A DNA stretch of 64,000 nt from Nitratireductor arenosus. Its GTDB lineage: Bacteria; Pseudomonadota; Alphaproteobacteria; Rhizobiales; Rhizobiaceae. The position numbers were made by a program, and so were the translations under genes. The stretch lies in the NCBI RefSeq assembly GCF_009742725.1, contig NZ_WPHG01000002.1, forward strand, positions 1-64,000, in the 5' to 3' direction. This document shows, piece after piece, positions 37,036 through 46,139 of this stretch (within the stretch, counting starts at the first letter, position 1; every line of letters begins with the position of its first letter). The notes beneath the pieces were generated by a model. The model was not told where the DNA came from. It was given only the letters and a program-made list of their open reading frames with translations, and made no database searches.

Positions 37036-37932
37036 ATGTCACTCGACTGGGATAAGTTGCGCGTGTTTCACGCCGCCGCCGAGGCCGGCTCGTTCACGCA
37101 TGCGGCGGAGAAGCTCAATCTGTCGCAGTCGGCGATCTCGCGCCAGGTCAGTGCGCTTGAGCAGGAGATCGGCGTGTCGCTGTTCAACCGCCATGCCCGC
37201 GGGCTCGTGCTGACCGAGCAGGGCGAACTTCTGTTCAACACCGCGCACGAAGTGTTCGTGAAGTTGGAATCGGTGCGTAGCCGGTTGATGGAGACGACGG
37301 AAAAACCGTCTGGCCTGCTGCGCGTCACCACCACGGTTGGCCTGGGCTCGGGATGGCTGTCGCAGCGCGTCCAGGAATTCCTCGACCTCTATCCCGAGAT
37401 CCAGATTCAGCTGATCCTCGCCAATGAGGAACTGGACCTGACAATGCGTCAGGCCGATTGCGCCATACGCCTGCGCCAGCCGCAGCAGCCGGACCTGATC
37501 CAGCGGCGGTTGTTTACCGTGCATCTGCACGTCTTCGCGGCGCCGTCCTACATCAACAGGTTCGGCGAACCTGAAACCGCAGCCGATCTCGACAATCATC
37601 GGCTGGTTACCTTCGGCGAACCGGTCCCGGCCTATCTCAAGGACCTCAACACGCTGCAGAGTTTCGGCATGCCGGAGGGCGAGAAAAGGCCGGCGACGCT
37701 GCAGATCAACGATTTGATGTCGATGCGCCGCGTCGTGCGGCGCGGCGCCGGTGTCGCCATGCTGCCCGATTATATGGCTGATCCCGGTTCAGGCCTTGTG
37801 CAGGTGCTGACGGATATGGCGGTGCCGGCCTTCGACACCTATTTCTGCTATCCTGAGGCGATGAAGAATCAGGCGAAGCTCAAAGCGTTTCGCGATTTCA
37901 TCTTCTCCAAGGCGCGCAGTTGGGCTTATTGA
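37036..37932 (+). CDS. LysR-type regulator (LsrB-like, next to trxB)
   Basis: A 298-residue LysR-type regulator. The HTH lies at residues about 5-62 (KLRVFHAAAEAGSFTHAAEKL, LSQSAISRQVSALE in two adjacent stretches). The effector domain follows from about 92. It immediately follows trxB and lies by an lrp gene, as does lsrB in Sinorhizobium meliloti, a regulator of redox and lipopolysaccharide genes. Here cysteines are at 142 and 271 only. The LsrB identity is synteny-based and not proven, so no symbol is given. It likely senses oxidative or cell-envelope stress. Confidence 0.9.
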   Translation: MSLDWDKLRVFHAAAEAGSFTHAAEKLNLSQSAISRQVSALEQEIGVSLFNRHARGLVLTEQGELLFNTAHEVFVKLESVRSRLMETTEKPSGLLRVTTTVGLGSGWLSQRVQEFLDLYPEIQIQLILANEELDLTMRQADCAIRLRQPQQPDLIQRRLFTVHLHVFAAPSYINRFGEPETAADLDNHRLVTFGEPVPAYLKDLNTLQSFGMPEGEKRPATLQINDLMSMRRVVRRGAGVAMLPDYMADPGSGLVQVLTDMAVPAFDTYFCYPEAMKNQAKLKAFRDFIFSKARSWAY

Positions 37933-38048
37933 GGGCTTGGGTGGGCTCTCCAAGCCGGAAACGTGCCTGTCGAAAAGGCAATTCTGCACGGTTTTCAATC
38001 GTTTGCATAAACCATGCATAATTGCATGGGTGCGTTGCAATTCATCTG

Positions 38049-38079
38049 CTTGCGAAAAGGGCAGGGTGAGCACATATAT
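38049..38079 (+). promoter_or_regulatory. Predicted sigma-70 promoter of the sRNA
   Basis: A -35 of CTTGCG (38049-38054) and a -10 of CATATA (38073-38078) stand 18 bp apart (17 bp if the -35 hexamer is taken as TTGCGA). This is close to the alphaproteobacterial housekeeping form CTTGAC-N17-CTATAT. The predicted start at about 38085 coincides with the first base of the RNA's outer stem. Confidence 0.6.
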
Positions 38080-38084
38080 CAATC

Positions 38085-38202
38085 ACTCCCGGGCGCGTTT
38101 CTCCTCCCATTAGCGCCCGCGAGTGTTCCCCTCTGGAGGTTTCGCCGTTTTACGGCAACTCCATCAGCTAGGCCGGTCCCTCTTGGTACCGGCCTTTTTT
38201 TT
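38085..38202 (+). ncRNA. Structured sRNA with anti-Shine-Dalgarno loop (ar14/cuckoo type)
   Basis: About 118 nt with three hairpins. Hairpin 1 has outer stem CACTC (38084-38088)/GAGTG (38121-38125) and inner stem GGGCGC (38091-38096)/GCGCCC (38113-38118), exposing CTCCTCCC (38101-38108) in the loop. Hairpin 2 is GGAG...CTCC with an inner GCCG/CGGC. Hairpin 3 is GGCCGGT (38171-38177)/ACCGGCC (38188-38194) with eight T residues, a strong terminator. A CU-rich loop that mimics an anti-Shine-Dalgarno is the hallmark of alphaproteobacterial ar14 (NfeR1) and cuckoo RNAs, which block translation of mRNAs. It lies between the LysR gene and convergent msrP. The family match rests on structure only. 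Confidence 0.72.
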
Positions 38203-38287
38203 GCCTTTTCATAGGTGCCGGGCGCAAGACGGTCGCCTCGCAGGCGGAACCGGACTGGATACCGGCATCAACGCGCCGCCACCGGCC

Positions 38288-39253
38288 TCACATGAACAGT
38301 TTTTCGCCGTCCATGTTCTCGTACAGCCCGGCAACTTGTTCGCCATAGCCGTTATAGATCACGGTCGGCACGGTTTCGCCGGTGTGCAGAACGCGCTCCT
38401 CGGCCTGGCTCCAGCGCGGATGCGGAACCTGCGGGTTCACATTGGCCCAGAACCCGTATTCGCTGGACGCGATCTCTTCCCAGAAACTGACCGGCCGTTC
38501 GGCCGTCACGGTGATCTTGACGATCGACTTGATCGATTTGAAGCCGTATTTCCACGGCAGGGCGAGCCGCAGCGGCGCGCCGAACTGTTTGGCGAGCGGC
38601 TTGCCGTAGGCGCCGGTAACCATGAAGGCGAGCTCGTTTCGCGCCTCATTCATGGTCACCCCTTCCACATAGGGCCATGGATACCAGACCTGTCTCTGGC
38701 CTGAGGCCATTTTGGGGTCGAGGAAGGTTTCGAACCGCAGATATTTTGCCTCGCTTTGCGGTTCGGCGAGCGCGACCAGTTCCGAAAGCGCGAAACCCGT
38801 CCAGGGCACCGTCATCGACCAGGCCTCGACGCAGCGGTGGCGGTAGAGACGCTCTTCCAGCGGCATTTTGCGGATCAACTCGTCGATGCCGATTTTTTGC
38901 GGCTTGTCGACCAAGCCGGCGATCTCGATGTCCCACGGCCGCGTCTCCAGCGCCTGGGCCGCGTTGGCGATTTGCTTGTGCGAGCCGAATTCGTAGAAAT
39001 TGTTGTACTGGCTCGACGTCTCCTCCGGGGTGAGCGGGCGCTCGACGGTGAAGGCCGCGTTGCGGGGCGCGGGGTAGAAGCCGGCCGTGGGATCGTCGGC
39101 CGCCCGCGCGGCGCGCACGAAAGGTGGCGCTGCCAGCGCGGCGGCGCCGGCACCCAGGCCGGCAAGTAGGGCGCGGCGGTTGATGAAGGCGGCTTCCGGC
39201 GTGGCCAGATGCTCGGCGAGCGCCCAGGTCGGCCGGCGGTGGATGGAGACCAT
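38288..39253 (-). CDS. msrP: Protein-methionine-sulfoxide reductase catalytic subunit MsrP (YedY)
   Basis: A 321-residue molybdopterin enzyme that repairs oxidised methionines in periplasmic proteins. A Tat signal is present (NRRALLAGLGAG, arginines 26-27). The Mo-coordinating cysteine is C141 in RHRCVEAWSMTVPW. The family C-terminal FWEEIASSEYGFWANVNP and YNGYGEQVAGLY are seen. The start ATG 39253 is supported by GGGAGGAAC; a longer frame to 39316 is not. Its membrane haem partner MsrQ (YedZ) is not adjacent, so electrons must come from a distant gene. Confidence 0.93.
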   Translation of the reverse strand: MVSIHRRPTWALAEHLATPEAAFINRRALLAGLGAGAAALAAPPFVRAARAADDPTAGFYPAPRNAAFTVERPLTPEETSSQYNNFYEFGSHKQIANAAQALETRPWDIEIAGLVDKPQKIGIDELIRKMPLEERLYRHRCVEAWSMTVPWTGFALSELVALAEPQSEAKYLRFETFLDPKMASGQRQVWYPWPYVEGVTMNEARNELAFMVTGAYGKPLAKQFGAPLRLALPWKYGFKSIKSIVKITVTAERPVSFWEEIASSEYGFWANVNPQVPHPRWSQAEERVLHTGETVPTVIYNGYGEQVAGLYENMDGEKLFM

Positions 39254-39367
39254 CGTGTTCCTCCCGAATCCATTGTCGCGCAGAACGTAGCGCGCGCGGA
39301 CGGGCCGGCAATTCAATCGCCATCACATCTGCGTGGGACGCGGCCGGTGGGCCGTGCCCGGCGACGC

Positions 39368-41416
39368 TCAGGCCGCCTTGCCGTGGGCGTTGGCCACCTC
39401 GTCGGCAAGACGGCCGGTCAGCTCGGCCATGTGATCGAAGCTTGCCTGGAACGTGGCGACGCCGGCGGTGGCCGAGCGCAATTCGATGATCAGATCCCCG
39501 ATCTCGGCCTGCGGCATCATCGCTTCCACCACGTCCCAGCCCGGCCAGCCGGGCCGGGCGTCGAAACCGAGAATCTGGCCGCGGCGCTGCGGCAGGATGG
39601 CGGTCACCTTGGCCGTGGTGTCGGAGGGGGTGAAGACCTCGATCTTCATGATCGGCTCCAGGATCGCCGGCGAGCAGGCCGGCATCGCCTCGCGCATGGC
39701 GAGCTTGGCCGCAAGCTGGAAAGCCATGTCGGAGGAATCGACCGAGTGGAACGAGCCGTCGGCGAGGTTGACCGCGATATCGACCACCGGAAAACCGAAC
39801 ATGCCGGCCTTGAGGTAATCGCGCACGCCGGCCTCGACGGAGGGAATATACTGCTTGGGCACGACGCCGCCGGTGATGGTATCGGTGAATTCGAAACCGC
39901 TGCCGCGCGGCAGCGGCCTGATCTCGAGCACGACGTCGCCGAACTGTCCGTGGCCGCCGGACTGCTTCTTGTGGCGGCCGCGCTGGGTAGCGCCCTTGCG
40001 GATGGTTTCGCGATAGGGCACGCCCGGCCGGCTGGAATCGACCTCGATCTGGAACTTGCTACCGAGCCTCTCCGTGGTCACGCGCAGGTGCATTTCGCCA
40101 TGGCCCGATATCACCGTCTCGCCCGTATCCTGATGTTCGATTACGATCGAGGGGTCTTCCTCGGCGAGTTTTTGCAGCGACGCCGACAGCTTGACCTCGT
40201 CCTTGCGCTCGTGCGGCCGCAAGGCGACGGCGTTGACCGGCCGCGGCGGCTCGGGTGCGGCCAGCGCCGCCGGCGGCGCCTTGCCGACGGCAAGCGTGTC
40301 GCAGGTGCGCACCTCGTCGAGCTTGCCGAGGGCGACCGTTTCGCCTTCGCCGGCATTCTGCAACTTGGTCTGGTTGCGGCCGAGCATGCGGTAGAGGCCT
40401 GAAACGCGCCCGCTGCGACCGTCATGCGTGACGATCTCGGCGCCGTCGGCGATCGAGCCGGCCAGCACCCGGGCGTAGGAGAGCTTGCCGCCATGCGGCG
40501 TGTGCACGGTCTTCACCACCTGGAGGACGGGATCGCCGGTTTCAGCGAGCCCGAGCCGTTCGCGGGTCTGGGCGATGTCGGGCGCGTCGTGGCGCATCGT
40601 CTTCAGCAGTCTGAGGACGCCGTTGCCATGCTCGGCCGAGCCGATCAGGACAGGAATCACCGAGCCCTCGCGCAAATCGGCGGCGAGGTCGTCGAACACC
40701 GCGTCGCGGGGCGGCTCGATCTCCTCAAGCAATTGTTCCATCAGCGCGTCGTCGTGGTCGGCCAGCGTTTCCAGCATCGAAAACCGCGCCTCGACCTCGC
40801 GCGCCTTTTCGTCGTCCGGGATCGGCGCGACCTCGCTTTCGGCGTGTTCGCGATAGATATGGGCGCGTTCCAGCGCCAGATCGATCGAGCCGACGACGAT
40901 GCCGTCCTTGCGCAGCGGAATCTGGCGCAGCACCAGCGGTACGGTGCTTGCCGGCTGCAACAGCTTCAGCGTGTCGCGCACGCCGATGGTGGCCTTGTCG
41001 ACCTTGTTGAGGAACAAAACGCGCGGAATGCCGTGTTCTTCCAGCGTGCGCATGATGAGCTGCAGGGCGGGAATCTTCTTTTCGTCGGCCTCCGCGACCA
41101 CGATCGCCAGGTCGCAGGCGGCCAGGACCGGCTCGGCCTCGTAGGCGAATTCGATCGAGCCCGGGCAGTCGACGAAGGTCAGGCTGTCGTCCATGAAGTC
41201 GGTGGTGGCAACGCTCGCCTCGACGCTCATCAGATGCGCGCGCGCCTCCGGGCTGTCGTCGCCGACCGTGGCGCCCGAGGCGACGGTGGCCTGCCGCGCG
41301 ATGGCGCCCGTGCGCGCCAGAATGGCTTCCAGAAGCGATGTCTTTCCGCTGGCAAAGGGACCGACAATGGCGATGCATTTCGGTCCCGTGCGTCTTCCTC
41401 CGGCGCGATTACCCAT
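39368..41416 (-). CDS. Elongation factor G-like GTPase (EF-G type 2)
   Basis: A 682-residue EF-G paralogue. GTPase motifs are G1 GPFASGKT (19-26), G3 DCPGSIEF (DCPG in place of the usual DTPG), and G4 NKVD. The later domains II-V follow, with a domain IV beginning near YRETIRKGATQRGRHKKQSGG and the domain V signature DARPGWPGWDVVEAMMP. Overall identity to FusA is low, and the protein belongs to the 'FusA2-like' group whose role (ribosome recycling or a stress function) is unresolved. The canonical fusA would be with the str operon, not here. Monocistronic. Confidence 0.88.
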   Translation of the reverse strand: MGNRAGGRRTGPKCIAIVGPFASGKTSLLEAILARTGAIARQATVASGATVGDDSPEARAHLMSVEASVATTDFMDDSLTFVDCPGSIEFAYEAEPVLAACDLAIVVAEADEKKIPALQLIMRTLEEHGIPRVLFLNKVDKATIGVRDTLKLLQPASTVPLVLRQIPLRKDGIVVGSIDLALERAHIYREHAESEVAPIPDDEKAREVEARFSMLETLADHDDALMEQLLEEIEPPRDAVFDDLAADLREGSVIPVLIGSAEHGNGVLRLLKTMRHDAPDIAQTRERLGLAETGDPVLQVVKTVHTPHGGKLSYARVLAGSIADGAEIVTHDGRSGRVSGLYRMLGRNQTKLQNAGEGETVALGKLDEVRTCDTLAVGKAPPAALAAPEPPRPVNAVALRPHERKDEVKLSASLQKLAEEDPSIVIEHQDTGETVISGHGEMHLRVTTERLGSKFQIEVDSSRPGVPYRETIRKGATQRGRHKKQSGGHGQFGDVVLEIRPLPRGSGFEFTDTITGGVVPKQYIPSVEAGVRDYLKAGMFGFPVVDIAVNLADGSFHSVDSSDMAFQLAAKLAMREAMPACSPAILEPIMKIEVFTPSDTTAKVTAILPQRRGQILGFDARPGWPGWDVVEAMMPQAEIGDLIIELRSATAGVATFQASFDHMAELTGRLADEVANAHGKAA

Positions 41417-41611
41417 GTGAACGACCTCCTCCTCACGCTTGCTCGCGAGCGGCGGCCGGCCCGCGGCCGTCGCGCGCCGGGTTTTTAGGTGCCCGGCGCG
41501 GATATCGTCACACGGCTTTCACGATGAGGCAAGAGACGTACATGCGCGCGGTCACCCGGCTTTCGCGGGGCGAAACCGACACGGCGAACCGGCCGCCGGG
41601 ATCGGGAAGAC

Positions 41612-42928
41612 TCATTTGCCGGCCGGGGCCGCCTTGATAAGGGATAGCCCCTTGGCGGTGCGGTTGGCGAAGCCTTTCCAGTATGAATGCTCGGGCTTGA
41701 AGCTGCCGTCTTCGTTGACGGCCCATACTCCGTCGCCGGCGTTTTCGACCAGGTCGAGATAACCGGCCAAGTCGTCCCGGCCTTTCAGGTGCAGGCCGAA
41801 ATAAGCGGTGGCGAAGTGCTGGGCGACATTGTTCATGCGCACGGTGTCCCAGACCGGGTCGGCATAATGCTCGAACGGCACGAAATCGAGCGTGTCGACG
41901 GGGGACCAGGATTCGGCCGGGGCCGGCATCGGGGCGGCCGCGTTGTGGTTGGCATTGTCGAAGGTCAGCAAAAGGCGCTCGGCATTGACGGCCTGCTCGT
42001 AGATCGCCTTGACGCCGTTTTCGTAACCGGAGACGTCGTCGACGCTGCCGGCGACGAAAAAGATCGGCGTCTTGATCCCGGCGAGCCCTTCCGCGTCCCA
42101 GAAGCCGCGCTCCATGCCCCAGGGCGCAAACGCCAACACCGCCTTGATGCGCGGGTCGGGCAGGGATCGATGCGTCTCGGAGCCGGCCAGGTGGACCGAC
42201 AATGTGCCGTCGGGCGCACCCCAGGAAAGTTCGGTCGCCGCCTGGGTCACGCCGCCGCCGGCGGTAATGACGGCGCCGTAGCCGCCCATCGAATAACCGA
42301 TGAGACCGGTCGTTTCGGCGTCGACAAGGCCGCTCAGGAAACTGCTCGTGTCGGCCGACAACCGGGCGATCTCGTCGAGCACGAAAAGCTGGTCGAACGG
42401 CCTGTTGACCAGGGTCGAACCGAATTTCGACTGGTCGTGATAAGTGGAATCTGTGTGGTCGACCGATGCGACGACATAACCCTTGGTGGCGAGGTTTTCC
42501 GCCAAATGGCTAAGCAGGAATCGATTTCCCGGATAACCATGCGAGATCAGGACCAGCGGCCAGCCATCCTGCGACGCTGCTTTCGGCGTTGCGTCGCGCA
42601 CAGCGCGGCCTTCGAGGGTGACGGTCTTTCGGCCGTCGCGCAAATAGACGTTTTGATAGGTTCCGCCGACCGCGCTGCCTGTGGCCGGATACCAGATCTC
42701 GACCGTCAGCGGGCGATCGTAGCGCGGATGCGGTTTGCCGGGCTCGAGATTGACGATGTCGATCTGGTCGGCGTGCACGAGTTCCAGCGTGCGCACGCCG
42801 ATCGCGTGCGGGCCGAAGGCGGCGAGTTCCGGCGCGTCGGGCCGGATGCGGTCGATACGATTTTCCTGGGCCAGGGCGGTTCCGGAAAACACGGCAAGTA
42901 CCGTTGCGGCAAGACAAAAATTTCTCAT
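41612..42928 (-). CDS. Exported alpha/beta-hydrolase, dienelactone-hydrolase-like
   Basis: A 438-residue protein with a signal peptide (MRNFCLAATVLAVFSGTALA) and an alpha/beta-hydrolase domain from about residue 120. The oxyanion strand is LVLISHGYPGNRF, the nucleophile elbow is GYSMGGYG, an acid is likely in AGSVDDVSG and the His in DNANHNAAAP. A long N-terminal region with EIWYPATG is typical of platelet-activating-factor-acetylhydrolase/dienelactone-hydrolase-like secreted esterases. ATG at 42928 is preferred to the open frame from 43177. It is divergent from the exported protein at 43237. Confidence 0.85.
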   Translation of the reverse strand: MRNFCLAATVLAVFSGTALAQENRIDRIRPDAPELAAFGPHAIGVRTLELVHADQIDIVNLEPGKPHPRYDRPLTVEIWYPATGSAVGGTYQNVYLRDGRKTVTLEGRAVRDATPKAASQDGWPLVLISHGYPGNRFLLSHLAENLATKGYVVASVDHTDSTYHDQSKFGSTLVNRPFDQLFVLDEIARLSADTSSFLSGLVDAETTGLIGYSMGGYGAVITAGGGVTQAATELSWGAPDGTLSVHLAGSETHRSLPDPRIKAVLAFAPWGMERGFWDAEGLAGIKTPIFFVAGSVDDVSGYENGVKAIYEQAVNAERLLLTFDNANHNAAAPMPAPAESWSPVDTLDFVPFEHYADPVWDTVRMNNVAQHFATAYFGLHLKGRDDLAGYLDLVENAGDGVWAVNEDGSFKPEHSYWKGFANRTAKGLSLIKAAPAGK

Positions 42929-43190
42929 GTGGTGGTCCCCTTGACGATCTGTGCGTTGCTGCGCGGCATCGTGGACGCCGCGGCCGACATCAGATGGCGG
43001 CGAAGGGACCAAAGACTGCGCTCGAACCGGTCCGCACGCAAGCCGCGCGGGGTTTTCCGGTATCGGGCTGGGATATCGCCAAGCGGTCTCGTGTTGCTGC
43101 CGCTTTCGGACGGCCTTGTCGTGAAAGACATATCGAAAAGCGTGGGCTGTTTGTTGATTTTTGGTTGTCTTGGTCAAGGTTTGTCATTTT

Positions 43191-43225
43191 ACTTAAGTGA
43201 ATTTGTCAATTCACCTCGGTGAGGA
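43191..43225. promoter_or_regulatory. Clustered inverted repeats in the divergent promoter region
   Basis: GTGAATTTGTCAATTCAC (43197-43214) is a perfect 7-bp inverted repeat with a 4-bp spacer. It is overlapped on its left by ACTTAAGT (43191-43198) and followed by TCACCTCGGTGA (43211-43222), a 5-bp pair with 2-bp spacer that runs up to the ribosome site of the next gene. Three symmetric sites within 32 bp suggest binding by a dimeric repressor that controls one or both flanking genes. No regulator gene is adjacent. Confidence 0.5.
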
Positions 43226-43236
43226 GAGGAAAAACC

Positions 43237-44241
43237 ATGTACCGCTTGTTTTTTATTCTTGCCTTTGCGCTGATGTCGTCTCCGGCTTTGGCGGACATGT
43301 ACCAGGATCAGTACAAGGCCGTCATGGCACGCTATTTCATCGCCAACCATTATGCCGTTCCGATCTTCACCAACGGCAACATTCGCAAAGGCGACATCAT
43401 CCAATATCCGGACGAAGGGCGGGTCGTGCCGCGGCAAGAATGCCTCGATCTTGGCGCGTCGGCTTTCCGCGACGTCGATGCGCTGGATATCACGCTCGCC
43501 AACCAGGTGTCGTTCGGTGTCGGCGCCGGCATCTCCGTTCACGGGCTGGCGCAGATCGAAGCTGAACTCGAGCTGGCGATCTCGGGCATCGCCAGGATTG
43601 CGATCGACCCGGCCTCGCGCGAACACACCGAGCACGAGCCGTCGACGGAGCGCGTTTCAAACGACGAAAAATGCGACCTCGTGCGGTTGGTCATCGACGG
43701 GCGCGAGACGGCCTATCTCATGGTCAGCGACATCATCAGGGGGCAGGTCACGGCGAGGACGCAGATGGCGGCTGCCGGCGGCGCGTCCCTGGAGGCCGGG
43801 CTGACCCAAAAACGGCTGCAGGCGCTTTTGGGCGATACGCCGCGGATCGGCGTTTCAGTTAGCGGCGGGGTGGCCACGATCGAAAGCCGCCGGTCGCCGA
43901 GCGTCAGGACGGTCGCCGTCAAGTCCCGCTTCGTCAGCACCTACCATTTGGCGCGGCTCTACCATCTCTATCAGGCGGCTGGCCCCTCCGACCTTGAACT
44001 CAAGGTGGAAGAGATGCTGACCGGGGTCGAGCCCGGCGTGTTCGAGAGGCTCGCCGCCGATCTGAATGATTTTTTGCAGAAACACGAGCTGATCGAACGG
44101 GACAAGGCGCTGTTCTACAACAAGATGCGTTATCTTGAGACCCGGGACGTGCTCGACGAAAAGACCTTGTCGAATATTCCGCAGGAGCACTGGCGCGCGT
44201 TGGGCGTCATTGCCGCCGCGCACGAATTGTCGGTCTGGTGA
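43237..44241 (+). CDS. Exported protein of unknown function
   Basis: A 334-residue protein with a signal peptide (MYRLFFILAFALMSSPALA) and no recognised domain. The first half is mixed beta (QYPDEGRVVP, GAGISVHGLAQIEAELEL), with a Cys pair (ECLDLG, EKCDLV) spaced about 80 residues apart. A helical tail contains HLARLYHLYQAAG, HELIERDKALFYNKMRYLE and HWRALGVIAAAHEL, which look like small helical hairpins. ATG at 43237 is supported by GAGGAGAGG. A preceding set of inverted repeats implies regulation. Perhaps periplasmic. Function cannot be assigned. Confidence 0.78.
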   Translation: MYRLFFILAFALMSSPALADMYQDQYKAVMARYFIANHYAVPIFTNGNIRKGDIIQYPDEGRVVPRQECLDLGASAFRDVDALDITLANQVSFGVGAGISVHGLAQIEAELELAISGIARIAIDPASREHTEHEPSTERVSNDEKCDLVRLVIDGRETAYLMVSDIIRGQVTARTQMAAAGGASLEAGLTQKRLQALLGDTPRIGVSVSGGVATIESRRSPSVRTVAVKSRFVSTYHLARLYHLYQAAGPSDLELKVEEMLTGVEPGVFERLAADLNDFLQKHELIERDKALFYNKMRYLETRDVLDEKTLSNIPQEHWRALGVIAAAHELSVW

Positions 44242-44289
44242 GGGGACGCGGCCTTGTCGGCCGCATCCCGCCAAAATACCCGCATCAGG

Positions 44290-45015
44290 TCAGTCGCGGC
44301 CGGCTTCGATGATCTTTTCGGCCAGCAGCGTCGGATTGGTGAAACAGACCTCGTGTCCGCCGGATGCCTGGACCAGCCGGAACAGGCCGAGCTTTTCCGA
44401 CAGGCGCGGATGCCAGCCGAGCGACTGGGGCAGGGCGGTGTCTTCGGTGAAGTTGATGTAGGATTTGGCGACTTCCATCTCGGCCGGGTTGGCCGACAGC
44501 CTGATCGCGTCGGTAAAGGTCGCGTAGGGATGCGGGTTGAGCTTCTCGTAGGTCGCCTGGGCCGCCGCGCCGTCGGCGTCGTTCATGAACGCCTCGCGCC
44601 AGATCGGCGGCGGCAGCATGACGGCATTGTCAGGGCTCGCGGCGCTGACGGCGTCGAACAGCGCCACATAGTGGGGCGGCACCATGTCGTTGAGGCATTC
44701 GCCGTCGTTGGGCACGAAGGCGTTCCAGTAGACCAGGCGGCGGATGCGGCCCGGCAACCGGTCGGCGGTGCCGGTGATGATCATGCCGCCATAGGAGTGG
44801 CCGACAAGGATGACGTCGGTCAGTTCGCGTTCTTCGATGAAGGCGACGATCGAACCGATCGCCGCCTCAAGTCCGGTGCGCCGGTCGTCGCCCGGCCGGT
44901 TGCCGGCGATGGTCGGCGTGTGGACGTCATGGCCGTGGTCGCGGATCGGCCGGGCGACATCCTCCATCAGCTCGCCGGTATGCCAGGCGCCGTGAACGAG
45001 CACGTAAGTTGCCAT
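44290..45015 (-). CDS. Alpha/beta hydrolase, MES/EstC-like
   Basis: A 241-residue esterase-type hydrolase. The start leads straight into YVLVHGAWHTG (oxyanion region), the nucleophile is in LVGHSYGG, and a His in ASGGHEVCFTNP near the C-terminus completes the triad; the acid is probably in the short EDTALP region. The compact layout and lack of a signal peptide match plant-type methylesterase/salicylate-esterase relatives common in rhizobia. ATG at 45015 is chosen because GGAGG precedes it. It is divergent from the AraC gene, likely its regulator. Confidence 0.87.
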   Translation of the reverse strand: MATYVLVHGAWHTGELMEDVARPIRDHGHDVHTPTIAGNRPGDDRRTGLEAAIGSIVAFIEERELTDVILVGHSYGGMIITGTADRLPGRIRRLVYWNAFVPNDGECLNDMVPPHYVALFDAVSAASPDNAVMLPPPIWREAFMNDADGAAAQATYEKLNPHPYATFTDAIRLSANPAEMEVAKSYINFTEDTALPQSLGWHPRLSEKLGLFRLVQASGGHEVCFTNPTLLAEKIIEAGRD

Positions 45016-45131
45016 TTTTTCCTCCCTGCGCTTTGATTTGTCGGGCGTTCGATATTGGCGCAAACGGGCGCGGCGGACTTGGCCGGGCGCGCACCGATGA
45101 TGGACCGGAGCGAACCGCAAGGGGGCAGGCG

Positions 45132-46139
45132 ATGACGACCACGCCGGGGGGAAAGCATACGGTTGCCGGGCCGGCGCTGCACTGGGGCAGTGTGTGGGAC
45201 ACGCGCGATGTCGATGGAACCGAGGCGTTCGATTATTACCGCGACGGCATCTGCCAGTCCTTCATGGAGCTTCTGCCCGAGTTGGAGGCCGTCCGGCGGC
45301 GGCACTTCAAGGCCCGTGTGGAATCGCATCCGCTGGGCGAGGGGGCGGTCAACCGGGTCGATGCGACCGCGCATCTGGTTTTGCGGACCGGGCGCGAGAT
45401 CGCGCGCTCGCCGCGCGAATGCTATTATCTCAATCTGCAGCGGGGCGGGGAGTGCCGCATCGATCAGGCCGGGACGGAGATCGCCCTGCGCGCCGGCGAT
45501 GTCGGCATTTTCGATTCCGGCCGGCCGTTTTCGCTCGAGCATCGCCGGCTGTCGTCGCTGGCGGTGTCGTCGTTCTGGGTGCCGAAGGAGGCGCTCGCGG
45601 CCCGACTCGGCGGCCGCCTGCCGGAGCGGCCCCGTCTGTTGTCGTTCGAACCCGCGCTCGGACGGCTGATCGCGGAGACGGCGCGCTCGATCGACGAGAC
45701 CGCCGGCCATCTGCCCGAAGCGGCATCGGCACGGCTTTTTTCCATGCTGCTCGACCTGACGGCGATGGTCTTGGGCGGGGAGGGCGTCGGCGTGTCGCGC
45801 ACGTCGCGGGCGGATGCGCAATTGCTCGCGCTGCGCTGCTTTGTCGAGCGCAATTTCGCCGATCCGCGTCTCGATGCGGCGCGATGTGCCCGGGCGATGG
45901 GCATTTCGCCGCGCTATGTGCAAAAGCTTTTTGCCCGGGCCGGCACCACGCTCGGGGCTTTCGTGATGGAGGTGCGGCTTGGTGAGGCGGCTTGCGCGCT
46001 GCGCGCGCCGGCAAAGGCCGGGCTTCCGGTCACCTCGATCGCCTATGCCTGCGGCTTTTCCGACCTGTCGCATTTTTCCAGGTCGTTTCGCGCGCGCTAC
46101 GGCGCGCCGCCGGGCGCCTGGCGGCGACTGGCGCACTAA
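45132..46139 (+). CDS. AraC-family regulator with cupin-like sensor
   Basis: A 335-residue regulator. The N-terminal half is the AraC_binding_2-type domain (about 20-180), with motifs such as YYRDGICQSFMEL and LNLQRGGECRI. The C-terminal half (about 235-335) has two helix-turn-helix units: MGISPRYVQKLFARAGTTLG and YACGFSDLSHFSRSFRARYG. ATG at 45132 is taken; the frame is open to 45009 but overlaps the divergent hydrolase start. The layout suggests control of that hydrolase by a small effector. A RIME-like repeat begins at its stop codon. Confidence 0.88.
   Translation: MTTTPGGKHTVAGPALHWGSVWDTRDVDGTEAFDYYRDGICQSFMELLPELEAVRRRHFKARVESHPLGEGAVNRVDATAHLVLRTGREIARSPRECYYLNLQRGGECRIDQAGTEIALRAGDVGIFDSGRPFSLEHRRLSSLAVSSFWVPKEALAARLGGRLPERPRLLSFEPALGRLIAETARSIDETAGHLPEAASARLFSMLLDLTAMVLGGEGVGVSRTSRADAQLLALRCFVERNFADPRLDAARCARAMGISPRYVQKLFARAGTTLGAFVMEVRLGEAACALRAPAKAGLPVTSIAYACGFSDLSHFSRSFRARYGAPPGAWRRLAH

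Noticed and set aside
37934-37956. Inverted repeat GGCTTGG/CCAAGCC after the LysR gene as a terminator
   Set aside because: The stem is short with a 9-nt loop and is not followed by a T run, so it was not called.
39209-41488. Long plus-strand frames opposite the EF-G-like gene
   Set aside because: They are antisense to GTPase motifs and show no homology or start signal.
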